Source: Pseudomonadales bacterium (GTDB lineage: Bacteria; Pseudomonadota; Gammaproteobacteria; Pseudomonadales; Halieaceae). From it: a stretch of DNA of 64,000 nt. Where the stretch lies: contig JACKNN010000001.1 in NCBI GenBank assembly GCA_024234855.1, positions 558,001-622,000 of the forward strand. Direction: 5' to 3'. Below the pieces are notes generated by a model that did not search any database, was not told where the DNA came from, and saw nothing but the letters and a program-made list of their open reading frames with translations. A program made the translations under genes and the position numbers. This document shows positions 53,637-61,930 of this stretch, piece after piece (the first letter of the stretch is position 1; the number at the start of each line of letters is the position of its first letter).

Positions 53637-54629
53637 TCACAGAGCCAGTCCTGCCTGTGAATCCAGGTAACTGCGGACAAGGTCGGGGAAATCGGTAAAT
53701 ACGCCATCGACCCCGGCCTGCCTGAAAAATACATCGAGCAGTTCGGTAAAGCTGCCGATGCCGGCGGGTAGATCGTCGCGGCGGAAGGTGTAGGGATGCA
53801 CCTTCAGGCCGAGGGCCCTTGCCCGCGGGACCAGGTCACTGAGCCGAGTCTGGCCGCTGGCGTCCCTGCCGAGGTAGATCTGGCTGAGCCAGGGCCCTAT
53901 GCCGTCGGCATAGCCGGCGACTTCTGCCAGCCCTGTGGGGCTAAGCAGGTAGTCGTAATCGGAGTCGGTATCCTCGCCCCAGCTGTTGTCCCCGATCAGC
54001 TGTATCAGGGGCAGCGGTGTTTTCATCTCGTGCCGCAGTCGCCGCAGCGCCGCGCCATCGAAACATTGCAGGAACACCTGGTCCGGTCGGTTGGCGTAGC
54101 CTTTTTGGGCAAGCACTTCGAGCACCGAAGCGGCGATATCCAGGCCTCCCCGGCGGTGCAGCCCGGGTCCCTTCAACTCCACATACAGCCCGGTACGGCG
54201 AGCCCGGCTTCGATCGAGGCCGGCGATCAGGTCGATCTCCTCCGCCAGGGTTGGGATGCCAAACAGGGCCGGCCCCAGGGGAAACCTGTCCGGGTACACC
54301 GCCACCTCTACGCCATCCTCGCCCGGGCCGCTGCGTTCGTGAACCTGCAGTTGGCGCAACTCCTCCAGCGAGAAATCCATGGCGTAGAAGCGACCATCGG
54401 GGCGGGCCCTGCCGGGGAAATGGTGGGCCACATTGGTGGTGCTTTCCAGGTAGACATCGTGCAGGACCACGGGAACGCCATCCCCGCTCAGCACCACGTC
54501 CTGTTCGATATAGTCGGCGCCCATGGCATGTGCCATGGCCTTGGCAGCCAGCGTGTGCTCCGGCAAGTAGCCGCTGGCCCCGCGATGGGCGATCACGATT
54601 GGGGTGCCGGCTTTGCTCGGGTGGTTCAT
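53637..54629 (-). CDS. glpQ: Glycerophosphodiester phosphodiesterase
   Basis: The enzyme splits glycerophosphodiesters into glycerol-3-phosphate and an alcohol. From ATG 54629 there are 330 residues: IVIAHRGASGYLPEHTLAA (catalytic His), ADYIEQDVVLSGDGVPVVLH (metal-binding Glu and Asp), LYVELKGPG, and FTDFPDLVRSYL at the end. GlpQ-type long form is suggested by size, but no signal peptide is present, so it may be cytoplasmic. TTG 54647 could add six residues; neither start has a clear Shine-Dalgarno. A terminator for the upstream gene ends right at this start region. Confidence 0.92.
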   Translation of the reverse strand: MNHPSKAGTPIVIAHRGASGYLPEHTLAAKAMAHAMGADYIEQDVVLSGDGVPVVLHDVYLESTTNVAHHFPGRARPDGRFYAMDFSLEELRQLQVHERSGPGEDGVEVAVYPDRFPLGPALFGIPTLAEEIDLIAGLDRSRARRTGLYVELKGPGLHRRGGLDIAASVLEVLAQKGYANRPDQVFLQCFDGAALRRLRHEMKTPLPLIQLIGDNSWGEDTDSDYDYLLSPTGLAEVAGYADGIGPWLSQIYLGRDASGQTRLSDLVPRARALGLKVHPYTFRRDDLPAGIGSFTELLDVFFRQAGVDGVFTDFPDLVRSYLDSQAGLAL

Positions 54630-54645
54630 AAGGGGTGCGCTCAGC

Positions 54646-54680
54646 AATAAAAAAGGGCGGGATACCGGTTCCGCGCCCTT
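54646..54680 (-). terminator. Rho-independent terminator after the solute-binding protein gene
   Basis: On the minus strand AAGGGCG pairs with CGCCCTT across a 14-base loop and is followed by TTTTTTATT. It begins 27 bp after the solute-binding protein stop and runs up to the glpQ start region, separating the two genes. Confidence 0.8.
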
Positions 54681-54707
54681 CTATCTGATCCCTTGGGTAG
54701 GCCGTTG

Positions 54708-55517
54708 CTAGGGCAGGGCGACTACCCAGGAGCTGTCTTCAAACCATTTTGCACGGATTTTGCCGAGAATGCCGGTCTTTTCATAGGCCCTGAGGTAATT
54801 GTCAACCAGGTTGAAAAACTGCGGGTCGTCCTTGCTTACCGCGATGCCCACGGGCTCAACCGTGAGTGGCCGCTCCAGGGTCGTCAGGCCGGCTTCAGGG
54901 TAGCGCAGTACCGAGAGCACACACACCGGCATGTCCGCCACCAGTGCATCGGCTTTGCCGTCTATGACCATGGCCACGCCCTCGTCATAGCTGGCAATCT
55001 CGATCAACTGTGCATCAGGCGCCACCGTCTTGACGAAGGAGGCGCTGGTCGAATTACTCAGTGCCAGCAACTTGAGTTCCTTGCGGTTGAAGTCCTTGCT
55101 GGCCTCGATTTTGGCGAGGGTGGAATTCTTGGTGAGGATGGATTTACCGGACATCATGTAGGGACCGACAAACGAAACCATTTCGGTTCGCTCCGGGGTG
55201 ATCGCCAGCCCGGACATCACCATGTCCACCTTGTTATCTTCCAGTGCCGACAGCAGTTTGCCGAAGGGCATGGGCACGATTTCGAGTTTGACTTTCATCG
55301 CGTCTGCGAGTGCCTTGGCGAGATCCACATCGAAGCCCATCAGGCCCCCTTCGCGGTTGGTCATGCTCATCGGAGGCTGGTTGCCGGACATGCCGACCTT
55401 GAGTACTTTAAAGTCGATGACTCTTTGCAGGGTGTCGCCTGCAGATGCGTTGACCGAAAGCGTCGCGGCCAGCACAAGCAGGCCGCCGAGCATCAGGCGT
55501 TGGATAAAATTGGACAT
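54708..55517 (-). CDS. Periplasmic amino-acid-type solute-binding protein
   Basis: The 269 residues comprise a signal peptide (about 1-26, LMLGGLLVLAATLSVNASAG) and a bacterial extracellular solute-binding family 3 fold. Visible are LKVGMSGNQPPMSMTNREGG, LMGFDVDLAKALADAMKVKL, EIVPMPFGKLLSALEDNKVD, MVMSGLAITPERTEMVSFVG and IAVSKDDPQFFNLVDNYLRA. The family usually feeds ABC importers of polar amino acids, but no permease or ATPase is adjacent, so it is an orphan binding protein, possibly with a sensory role. It has its own terminator. ATG 55517 follows AAGGAGCAAAT. Confidence 0.9.
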   Translation of the reverse strand: MSNFIQRLMLGGLLVLAATLSVNASAGDTLQRVIDFKVLKVGMSGNQPPMSMTNREGGLMGFDVDLAKALADAMKVKLEIVPMPFGKLLSALEDNKVDMVMSGLAITPERTEMVSFVGPYMMSGKSILTKNSTLAKIEASKDFNRKELKLLALSNSTSASFVKTVAPDAQLIEIASYDEGVAMVIDGKADALVADMPVCVLSVLRYPEAGLTTLERPLTVEPVGIAVSKDDPQFFNLVDNYLRAYEKTGILGKIRAKWFEDSSWVVALP

Positions 55518-55679
55518 AATATTTGCTCCTTCTTTTTGGGTTCAGCTCTGGTAATCCGCGTTATGCTGGGGTCGGGAGATCGCGGCAGGTATACACTTGG
55601 GCCGACAGTGTAAATCCGATCCTGCGGATATGCCAAAACCTTTTACTATTAGCTGACAGACAAGGAATCGGGAACGGCG

Positions 55680-56375
55680 ATGGTAAGCGCGTTTGAACGG
55701 ATAGTGATCGCAGTGCCAGGCCTGGAGGAAGCCGGCGAGCATTACCGGCGACTATTGGGGGTGGAGGTAGCGATGCCTGGCGCCACTGAACCGGCGAGCA
55801 GGTGGTTCGTATTGCCCAATGTCACCATTGAACTGGTTCAATCCACATCCGAACTGAGCCTGATCCGGGGGCTGGTGTTTCGCGTTGATGGTGCCGCCGG
55901 TGGGGCGACCGCTATTGCCAATAGCCTCGGGCTGGATATTCAACTGAGTGACGGCAGCACAACGACAGTCCTCGATGATGCTCGAAAGCGCCTCGCGGCC
56001 GACTGCTTGCGGGTCGACCATCTGGTTTTACGCACGACCAGTGCCGCTGCCTGTATCGATCTGTTTGGCGACCAATTGGGTATCAGGCTGGCGCTGGACC
56101 AGACCGTACCGGAATGGGGTGGTCGTATGCTGTTCTTTCGCACCGGCAAACTGACACTGGAGATTATAGAGCCAGTGCGGGACAAGCCCGACGCTGATTT
56201 TTTCTGGGGTATCGCCTACCAATGCCGTGATTTGCATCAAACAGCCCGGCTGCTGGCCGGACGGGGTGTCAGCCTGTCAGCGATTCGCGCCGGTCGCAAA
56301 CCTGGCAGCCTTGTGGCAACAGTGAAAAGCCATTGCCTGGGTATTCCGACCCTGCTGCTGCAACAGCCCGACTAG
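55680..56375 (+). CDS. VOC (glyoxalase/dioxygenase-fold) family protein
   Basis: The 231 residues form two vicinal-oxygen-chelate half-domains: the first begins ERIVIAVPGLEEAGEHYRRL, the second LRVDHLVLRTTSAAACIDLF and carries WGGRMLFFRTGKLTLEIIEP and IAYQCRDLHQTARLLAGRGV. In the second half His (VDHLVL) and Glu (TLEIIE) are positioned like VOC metal ligands, whereas the first half lacks an obvious His. The substrate is unknown. Its TAG stop is the reverse complement of the convergent gene's stop, the two sharing the tetramer CTAG (56372-56375). Confidence 0.82.
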   Translation: MVSAFERIVIAVPGLEEAGEHYRRLLGVEVAMPGATEPASRWFVLPNVTIELVQSTSELSLIRGLVFRVDGAAGGATAIANSLGLDIQLSDGSTTTVLDDARKRLAADCLRVDHLVLRTTSAAACIDLFGDQLGIRLALDQTVPEWGGRMLFFRTGKLTLEIIEPVRDKPDADFFWGIAYQCRDLHQTARLLAGRGVSLSAIRAGRKPGSLVATVKSHCLGIPTLLLQQPD

Positions 56376-56635
56376 AACACGCAGTGCTTGGCGTAGGCGG
56401 CCGTATCGTCACCGGTCCACTCACCCTTGGGCGTATCTGACATATTTTCGCACCATGCCCTGGAGCCGATGGCGGTGCCATCGATCAGGCAATTGGTCGT
56501 GTAAGTCGCGAGGTCCGAGGCGCTCCACTCGGTTTTGGACTGTTCTTTCTTTGCGGCACACCATTTCTCGCTGCCCGGTTCAGCGCTGCAGGCGCCGAGC
56601 AGGAACATAGCGGCTATCACTGGAAATACCTTCAT
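56372..56635 (-). CDS. DUF3012-like small lipoprotein with two tandem units
   Basis: From ATG 56635 (GGGGGATC upstream) there are 87 residues with a lipoprotein signal (lipobox LLGAC, Cys near residue 16). Two similar units follow: GSEKWCAAKKEQSKTEWSAS...YTTNC and GSRAWCENMSDTPKGEWTGD...YAKHC. Each has W-C, a K-x-x-W pair and a terminal Cys, the DUF3012 pattern, which suggests one disulfide per unit. Family function is unknown. An open frame to 56656 adds seven non-conserved residues. Its stop codon overlaps that of the VOC gene. Confidence 0.87.
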   Translation of the reverse strand: MKVFPVIAAMFLLGACSAEPGSEKWCAAKKEQSKTEWSASDLATYTTNCLIDGTAIGSRAWCENMSDTPKGEWTGDDTAAYAKHCVF

Positions 56636-56723
56636 AGATCCCCCGGCCAGATGCACTTATTCGCCCGCCAATTATGGCAGCGCCGGGAGACTGAATCAAT
56701 TTTACGGCGGGGTGCCGGGGGAG

Positions 56724-57176
56724 TCAGTTTCCGGTGCTGAGTGAAATACTGTAGATGCCGGCCTCACGTGAGGAGTCGACCACGGCGGCCAGCACGTCAA
56801 CGGTGGATTTATTGTGGGCCTTGATGACGACCGAGGCTTTCGGGTTGCCGGCTTTCAAGCGGCTGATGTTGGCCCGCACTGAGCGGGTATCGACCCGCCT
56901 GTCCCTGATCCAGATCTCATCGGAGGCGCTGATCCTGATGACAATATTCTGGGAGGGCTCGCTCGATTGCTCGCTGGTGGTTGCCTTGCGTTCCACCTCG
57001 ATGGTGTTCTCCCGTACGAAGGATCCTGCGACGATAAAGAAAATAAGCATGATCATGACCACGTCCAGCATGGGGGTCAGGTCAATTGCCAGGGCACCAT
57101 CGGCAGTTGGAACGCGCCCGCGTTTGCGTAACACACCGCGCTCGTCGACACCCGTGTGGTCGAACCACATTTCCAT
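56724..57176 (-). CDS. Orphan ExbD-family protein
   Basis: The 150 residues have an N-terminal cytoplasmic extension (about 1-30, FDHTGVDERGVLRKRGR), a membrane helix with the proton-relay Asp in IDLTPMLDVVMIMLIFFIVA, and a periplasmic domain closely resembling the ExbD at 46.0 kb. The shared pattern is TRSVRANISRLKAGNPKASV versus IRSVRANIERLHAENPKGAV, and SREAGIYSISL versus SREAGVYDVSL. No ExbB or TonB gene is next to it. It may add a second ExbD to the TtpC-type motor. ATG 57176 follows GGAAA. Confidence 0.92.
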   Translation of the reverse strand: MEMWFDHTGVDERGVLRKRGRVPTADGALAIDLTPMLDVVMIMLIFFIVAGSFVRENTIEVERKATTSEQSSEPSQNIVIRISASDEIWIRDRRVDTRSVRANISRLKAGNPKASVVIKAHNKSTVDVLAAVVDSSREAGIYSISLSTGN

Positions 57177-57304
57177 TGGACAGCTCCCGACGACCCGCAG
57201 CCGCCTTCTACCCTTCTGGAATCAATCTCATTCCTTGCCCAGATCGTAGACTATTGGGGGAGCGAAACAATTCGAGATTGTGCGAACATTGATCACAATC
57301 AAGT

Positions 57305-57342
57305 CCCGCAGGCACCAGCGCACAAGCACCTGTGCCTGCGGG
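57305..57342. repeat. Perfect 11-bp inverted repeat after the aldehyde dehydrogenase gene
   Basis: CCCGCAGGCAC (57305-57315) and GTGCCTGCGGG (57332-57342) enclose 16 bases. It lies 14 bp after the aldehyde dehydrogenase stop. There is no T-run after it on the minus strand, so it is not a textbook terminator; it may act as a stabilising 3' hairpin or be a REP-type element. The plus strand has seven T after a short gap. Confidence 0.65.
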
Positions 57343-57355
57343 CTTCGCGCGGGAA

Positions 57356-58816
57356 TTATTTTTTTAACTGCATCCTGATGGATTTTTCTGTGGCCTTGCC
57401 ATAGGGCGGCAACAGGCCACTGAGTTTACCAACATCAATCCTGGTCTGGCGGTAAATGGACTTGGCGTGGCTGAAGGTGCGGAACCCTTCGATGCCGTGG
57501 TAGCTGCCCATCCCACTGGGGCCGACACCGCCGAAGGGCAAGTCCTCCTGGCCGACATGCATGACGACATCATTGATACACATGCCACCCGATGTGGTGC
57601 GGGTCTCGAGCATTGTTTGCTCCGCAGCGTCTTCGCCGAAGTAGTAGGCCGCCAGGGGGCGGGGCCGTGCGTTGATGTAGTCGATGGTCTCGGAAAATTC
57701 ACGATAGGTGCGAATGGGTAGCAGTGGGCCGAATATTTCTTCCTGCAGCAGTTTAAGGTCCTCGGGTGGCTCCGGGACCAGGGTGGGCGGTATCTTGTAA
57801 GTGCCCTGTTGCTGGCTGAAATCCTCTCCCGCCGGGTTGATGGCAATGGTTTTCACGCCGCGTTCTTCAGCTTCCGCCAGGTAGCCGGTCAGCCGCTGGT
57901 AGTGGCGTTCATTCACGACAGAGGTGTATTGTGCGTTATCCAGCAGTTTTGGATACATTTTCGCCACAACTTTCTGCGCGGTGGCGATAACGTCGTGCAG
58001 CCTTTCCTCGGGCACCAGCAGGTAATCCGGTGCCAGGCAGATCTGGCCGGCGTTCATGGTCTTGCCCAGCATGATGCGACCAAGGCTCTTTTCGATATCC
58101 GCAGTGCGGGAAATGACGACGGGTGATTTGCCCCCCAGTTCAAGGGTGACCGGCACCAGGTTGCGCGCCGCCGCCGCCATGATATGGCGCGCCACCGAGG
58201 TCGCACCGGTGAATAACAGGTGATCCAGCGGCAGGTTGGAGAAGGCCTGCCCCACCTCGGGGCCACCAGTGAACAACACCACTTCTTTCGGGTCGTACAC
58301 ATCCCTGATCATGGCATCGAGTACCCCCGAGGTGGCGGGCGTGAACTCGGAGGGCTTGATCATCACCCTGTTGCCCGCGGCAAGCGCGCCCGACAGGGGC
58401 GCGAACACCATGGAAACAGGGAAGTTCCACGGGGCGATGATGCCGACCACTCCCAGCGGCTGGTACTCGATGCGCGAGCGTCCCCCCAGCAGGTTCAACG
58501 GGAACGCCGTCGGGCGCTTTGCACCTTTCATCCATTTGCGCAGGTGTTTTTTGGCGTGCTTCATCGGGGCGATAGAGGCCCCGATGTCGGTTAGCAGGGT
58601 GATTTCCCTGGGCCGACAGCTGAAATCCGTGTGCACTGCCTCGGCCAACTTGTCCGCATAGCGCAGCAGGGCATCGATACCACGATCGAGGCGGTCGATG
58701 CGCGCCGCGGCACTCACCACTCCTTCCTGCAGGAAATCGGCCCGCTGGGCTTCCAGCATGGCCAGCATGTTTGATTCGGCGTTGTTCAGGTCGGGCGCGG
58801 TTGCAACTGAGGTCAT
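57356..58816 (-). CDS. Aldehyde dehydrogenase, coniferyl-aldehyde-dehydrogenase-like
   Basis: The 486 residues contain the class 3-type ALDH fold without an N-terminal extension: GVVGIIAPWNFPVSMVFAPL, MIKPSEFTPATS, LLFTGATSVARHIMAAAARN, the catalytic Glu in LELGGKSPVVI and the catalytic Cys in NAGQICLAPDYLLVPEE. The PYGKATEKSIRMQ end and the overall style match bacterial CalB, which oxidises coniferyl aldehyde to ferulate; long-chain aldehydes are an alternative. Neighbours give no lignin-pathway context. ATG 58816. Confidence 0.9.
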   Translation of the reverse strand: MTSVATAPDLNNAESNMLAMLEAQRADFLQEGVVSAAARIDRLDRGIDALLRYADKLAEAVHTDFSCRPREITLLTDIGASIAPMKHAKKHLRKWMKGAKRPTAFPLNLLGGRSRIEYQPLGVVGIIAPWNFPVSMVFAPLSGALAAGNRVMIKPSEFTPATSGVLDAMIRDVYDPKEVVLFTGGPEVGQAFSNLPLDHLLFTGATSVARHIMAAAARNLVPVTLELGGKSPVVISRTADIEKSLGRIMLGKTMNAGQICLAPDYLLVPEERLHDVIATAQKVVAKMYPKLLDNAQYTSVVNERHYQRLTGYLAEAEERGVKTIAINPAGEDFSQQQGTYKIPPTLVPEPPEDLKLLQEEIFGPLLPIRTYREFSETIDYINARPRPLAAYYFGEDAAEQTMLETRTTSGGMCINDVVMHVGQEDLPFGGVGPSGMGSYHGIEGFRTFSHAKSIYRQTRIDVGKLSGLLPPYGKATEKSIRMQLKK

Positions 58817-58977
58817 GGACTGTTTTCTCTTGTTCGTGGCGATCAGATTTACCCGTGGACGCCGGAGTATAGTCCCGTGCGGGCATAATGATAACCACTT
58901 GTTACGCGCCCGGATGAAGGCTGGCCTGCCCTGGACAAGGGCTTGGCAATTCGAGGGGGAGCTGCTAATAATTCCCT

Positions 58978-59325
58978 ATGACTGAATATTCCGCCAGCGC
59001 TGACCCCCGTACGCCGTCACCTCCCTACGGGTATTCCCGAGAGTGTACCCATTCCCGGGAGGAGCAGATCCACATCGTGGCCGAGTTTCATGCCCATAAA
59101 ATCAGGCCCAGCCGGATTGCTTACCGGGTGGGTATTGATATCGCGTTTATCGAGGAGCTGATCGCCGGCGAGGTCGAGCGGGAGCGTTTTCCGCGCCTCG
59201 TGGCGCATTATCGCAAACAGCGCTACCAGCAGCGGATGAGCGATACGAGTGCGCGCCGGGGGGCGAGCCGTTACGAGCTGGAGCAGCGGATAGAGCGGGA
59301 ATTCCGGCAGGAGACCGATCTCTAG
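58978..59325 (+). CDS. Small conserved hypothetical protein with a helix-turn-helix-like core
   Basis: I do not recognise the family of this 115-residue protein. The N-terminal 25 residues are polar and low complexity. The middle, about 30-70, looks like two or three helices, with KIRPSRIAYRVGIDIAFIEE and LIAGEVERERFPRLVAHYRK resembling an HTH of the type that senses a reading position (RIAYRVGI...). The C-terminal 45 residues are highly basic and acidic, likely helical (QQRMSDTSARRGASRYELEQ). It is cytoplasmic and rich in Arg, so nucleic-acid binding is a reasonable guess only. It is divergent from the aldehyde dehydrogenase and convergent with the MscS gene. Confidence 0.78.
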   Translation: MTEYSASADPRTPSPPYGYSRECTHSREEQIHIVAEFHAHKIRPSRIAYRVGIDIAFIEELIAGEVERERFPRLVAHYRKQRYQQRMSDTSARRGASRYELEQRIEREFRQETDL

Positions 59326-59349
59326 CCGGTAACAGGCGGTGCCACCGGG

Positions 59350-60405
59350 CTATGTCTTCGATGTATGCCGCTCAATCATTCCTTCACACCACTGCTCGCG
59401 TCTTTCCAGTTCGGCTATCTGGAGCTCCAGTTGGGTGTTGCCGCCAAGACCAGCCTCCTTAAGGGCTGAACGTGCGCCCTTGAGCTCATCCCGGATACCC
59501 TCGAGGTTCAGCTTCAGTTCTTCGAGACTTGCCGCTTCAACCGCCTTGTCGAAAATTTTCTCCTCGGGCGCCAGGCTCACGGTGTCCGTCTTGCCCCGGC
59601 GATCTCGCATCACGGGCACGGCGGGCACAACTTTCTGTTCGGGATCGAGTTGTCGCTGGTTGATGAATTTCGGAGAAACGATTTCTATATCGTTGCCATG
59701 CATCTGCTCCAGCACGGTTTTACGGAGGTTGGAGCGGGCGCTGAGCAGGTTTTCGGATGACGGCAAAAAGCCGCACACGCGATAGGCCACGGCGTGATCG
59801 AGCAGCTCATGCACAAGCACGAAAGGCTCTTCCAGGCCGGCGGCCAGTGCCGCGCGCTGCATCAACTCTTCGACCCGGGTGTAAGCGATATCATAACCCA
59901 GAGACACCTCGGCAAAGATGATGGTCCCCTCCCGGTACAGGACATTGACAGGGCTGTTGATCAACAGCAGGTTGGGTAATGTGGTCAGGTCCCGCCACTC
60001 GGTCTGGATCTGGGTATTGACCAGGGTGCGCTTGATTACGCGGCCAAACTGGTCATTCACACGGATGTAGTCCCCCGGGCGGAACGGCTGGGTCGCCTGC
60101 AGCATCACACCCGCCATGGCGTTGGAGACAAAGGTGGTGGACGACAGGGCGATCACCGCGGTCAACACCACCCCCAGCAGGCTCAGCACCTGGCCCCGGG
60201 TTTGTTCGCTGATGGGCAACATGATGATCAGCGCGATAATGACGGCCGATACGTTGATCCAGTTGAGCAGGGGGTAGAGCAGGCCCGAGGCGCCGTCCTG
60301 GCTGCGCTTTACAAACCAGTTGATCACCCAGGCCAGCGCCACACCCGTTATGACTATCGAGGCCAGTGGCCATAGCATGGTAAAGCTTTGCTGAAATGAT
60401 TCCAT
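59350..60405 (-). CDS. MscS-family mechanosensitive channel protein
   Basis: From ATG 60405 (GGAAACAG upstream) there are 351 residues: three membrane segments (about 10-32, 43-63 and 75-100), the MscS pore-beta region (ALSSTTFVSNAMAGVMLQAT, PFRPGDYIRVNDQFGRVIKR), the soluble vestibule (LPNLLLINSPVNVLYREGTI) and a long C-terminal coiled coil (about 285-351, ELKLNLEGIRDELKGARSAL). The coiled coil is an addition to the basic channel. The open frame to 60462 adds 19 unlikely residues. Osmotic-shock release of solutes is the expected role. Confidence 0.9.
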   Translation of the reverse strand: MESFQQSFTMLWPLASIVITGVALAWVINWFVKRSQDGASGLLYPLLNWINVSAVIIALIIMLPISEQTRGQVLSLLGVVLTAVIALSSTTFVSNAMAGVMLQATQPFRPGDYIRVNDQFGRVIKRTLVNTQIQTEWRDLTTLPNLLLINSPVNVLYREGTIIFAEVSLGYDIAYTRVEELMQRAALAAGLEEPFVLVHELLDHAVAYRVCGFLPSSENLLSARSNLRKTVLEQMHGNDIEIVSPKFINQRQLDPEQKVVPAVPVMRDRRGKTDTVSLAPEEKIFDKAVEAASLEELKLNLEGIRDELKGARSALKEAGLGGNTQLELQIAELERREQWCEGMIERHTSKT

Positions 60406-60586
60406 CGGCTGTTTCCGGTCCCGGGGATTGCGCGTGAGGTACAGGATAGCAGCTCGCGTCACTCCCGCTAATAGCCCCGTGGGTCAACGCACATTGGCTT
60501 TGCCGGCGCTTCGGGTTACCTTACCGCTTCCCCGGTTTATTTCACAGAAACTATCGGGCCTGGCAGGCCCTGCTGGAGCGACGCCA

Positions 60587-60970
60587 ATGAACACCCTGAA
60601 ACGCTGGCACGAGGTGATCGAACAGGGCAATCCCGAGCCGCTGGATGACATCCTCGCTGAGGATTGCGTCTTTTTTTCCCCGGTTGTACATACACCGCAG
60701 CGGGGCAAGGCGCTTACCACGCTTTACCTTACCGGCGCGATGCAGGTGCTGAACAAGGATTTCCACTACGTAAAGGAAGTCGTGACTCCGGCCCACGCGG
60801 TGTTGGAGTTTACCTGTGATATCGACGGGATTACGGTCAACGGGGTAGACATAATCAGCTTCGACAAAGAGGGAAAGATCAATGAATTCAAGGTGATGGT
60901 ACGCCCCCTGAAAGCGATCAACCTGCTGCATGCCAGGATGCGTGAAATGCTGGAGCGCTTGTCCGGGTGA
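60587..60970 (+). CDS. NTF2-like (SnoaL-type) protein
   Basis: From ATG 60587 (GGAG upstream) there are 127 residues: LKRWHEVIEQGNPEPLDDIL, AEDCVFFSPVVHTPQRGKAL and LEFTCDIDGITVNGVDIISF, then EGKINEFKVMVRPLKAINLL. This is the cone-shaped NTF2/SnoaL fold, used by isomerases, polyketide cyclases and binding proteins. Function cannot be read. The frame is open upstream to 60428, but that part is not conserved. It precedes the META lipoprotein by 53 bp. Confidence 0.85.
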   Translation: MNTLKRWHEVIEQGNPEPLDDILAEDCVFFSPVVHTPQRGKALTTLYLTGAMQVLNKDFHYVKEVVTPAHAVLEFTCDIDGITVNGVDIISFDKEGKINEFKVMVRPLKAINLLHARMREMLERLSG

Positions 60971-61023
60971 GCCCCGCCGACGCGGGGAGGGGTTATCCGT
61001 AATGACAGTGGAGGGAGTTTCCC

Positions 61024-61827
61024 ATGAGAGCAATCTGGCGATTGGCACCGCGCTTGTTGGCAGTATCAGTGGTACTGGGTCTGGCGGCCTGTGGCGGCGA
61101 GCACCAGGCGGAAACGGCGGGCGATTCTGCTGATATGGCGCGGGTAGAGGGCGCTGTCGTATACCGGGAGCGGATGCTGCTGCCCCCGGGCGCCGGGCTG
61201 GAGATCGAGTTGCAGGATATCTCCAGGGCCGATGCCGGCGCCACCGTACTGGCGTCCGTGCTGTTGTCTGCGGAGGGCGCCCCACCCTACGGTTTCGCTA
61301 TCGACTATGACCCGGCGAGGATCGACCCGCGCATGCGTTACGCGCTGCGCGCGACAATTTATTCCGGCGACGAATTGCTATTCACATCCACCGACTATAT
61401 TGATCCGTTCCAGGGCAATCCGGTGGAGATCCTGGTGCAGCGGGTTCCCGAGGCTGTACGGCGGGCCGGCCCGGCCCTGGAGGACGGTGTCTGGGTCCTG
61501 CATACCCTGGCGGGCGAGCTGGCCTCTGCCGGCGCGGGCGGCAAACCCGTGGATTTGCAGTTCGACGGCGCTGAGCGGCGCGCCGCGGGTTTCTCCGGCT
61601 GTAACCGCTATACCGGAGGCTACGCGCGCGAGGGCATGGCCGAGCAGGGCAGCCCGCTCAGCTTCGGTCCCATGGCGGGGACGAGAATGGCCTGCGCAGA
61701 GGGCGGCGAGCTGGAGCAGAATTACCTGCGCCTGCTGGGTGTCGTCAACGCATTCACCCTTGAGGGGGATACCCTGACGCTGTTGGCGGGCCCGGAGGTT
61801 GTGGCTACGTTCAAATCCGCCCGGTAG
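61024..61827 (+). CDS. Lipoprotein with YbaY-type and META (HslJ-like) domains
   Basis: The 267 residues begin with a lipoprotein signal (lipobox LAAC near residue 23). A first domain (about 40-145; VEGAVVYRERMLLPPGAGLE, IELQDISRADAGATVLASVL, MRYALRATIYSGDELLFTST) resembles the YbaY/type-III-secretion-lipoprotein-chaperone family. The second (about 155-267) is a META domain (WVLHTLAGELASAG, GFSGCNRYTGGY, GPMAGTRMACAEGGELEQNY). META domains occur in HslJ and novobiocin-resistance-linked proteins of the envelope. ATG 61024 follows GGAGTTTCCC. The pairing of both domains in one lipoprotein fits an envelope-stress or outer-membrane role, which is inference. Confidence 0.9.
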   Translation: MRAIWRLAPRLLAVSVVLGLAACGGEHQAETAGDSADMARVEGAVVYRERMLLPPGAGLEIELQDISRADAGATVLASVLLSAEGAPPYGFAIDYDPARIDPRMRYALRATIYSGDELLFTSTDYIDPFQGNPVEILVQRVPEAVRRAGPALEDGVWVLHTLAGELASAGAGGKPVDLQFDGAERRAAGFSGCNRYTGGYAREGMAEQGSPLSFGPMAGTRMACAEGGELEQNYLRLLGVVNAFTLEGDTLTLLAGPEVVATFKSAR

Positions 61828-61930
61828 GTCGTTTCCGGGTATTAGTGCGGCCGGACAGAACCGCCGTTTCCCTGTATAATCCCCGGCCGCGCTCAGTTTG
61901 GGCGCCCCGCTCACCGCTCAAGGTACCTGA

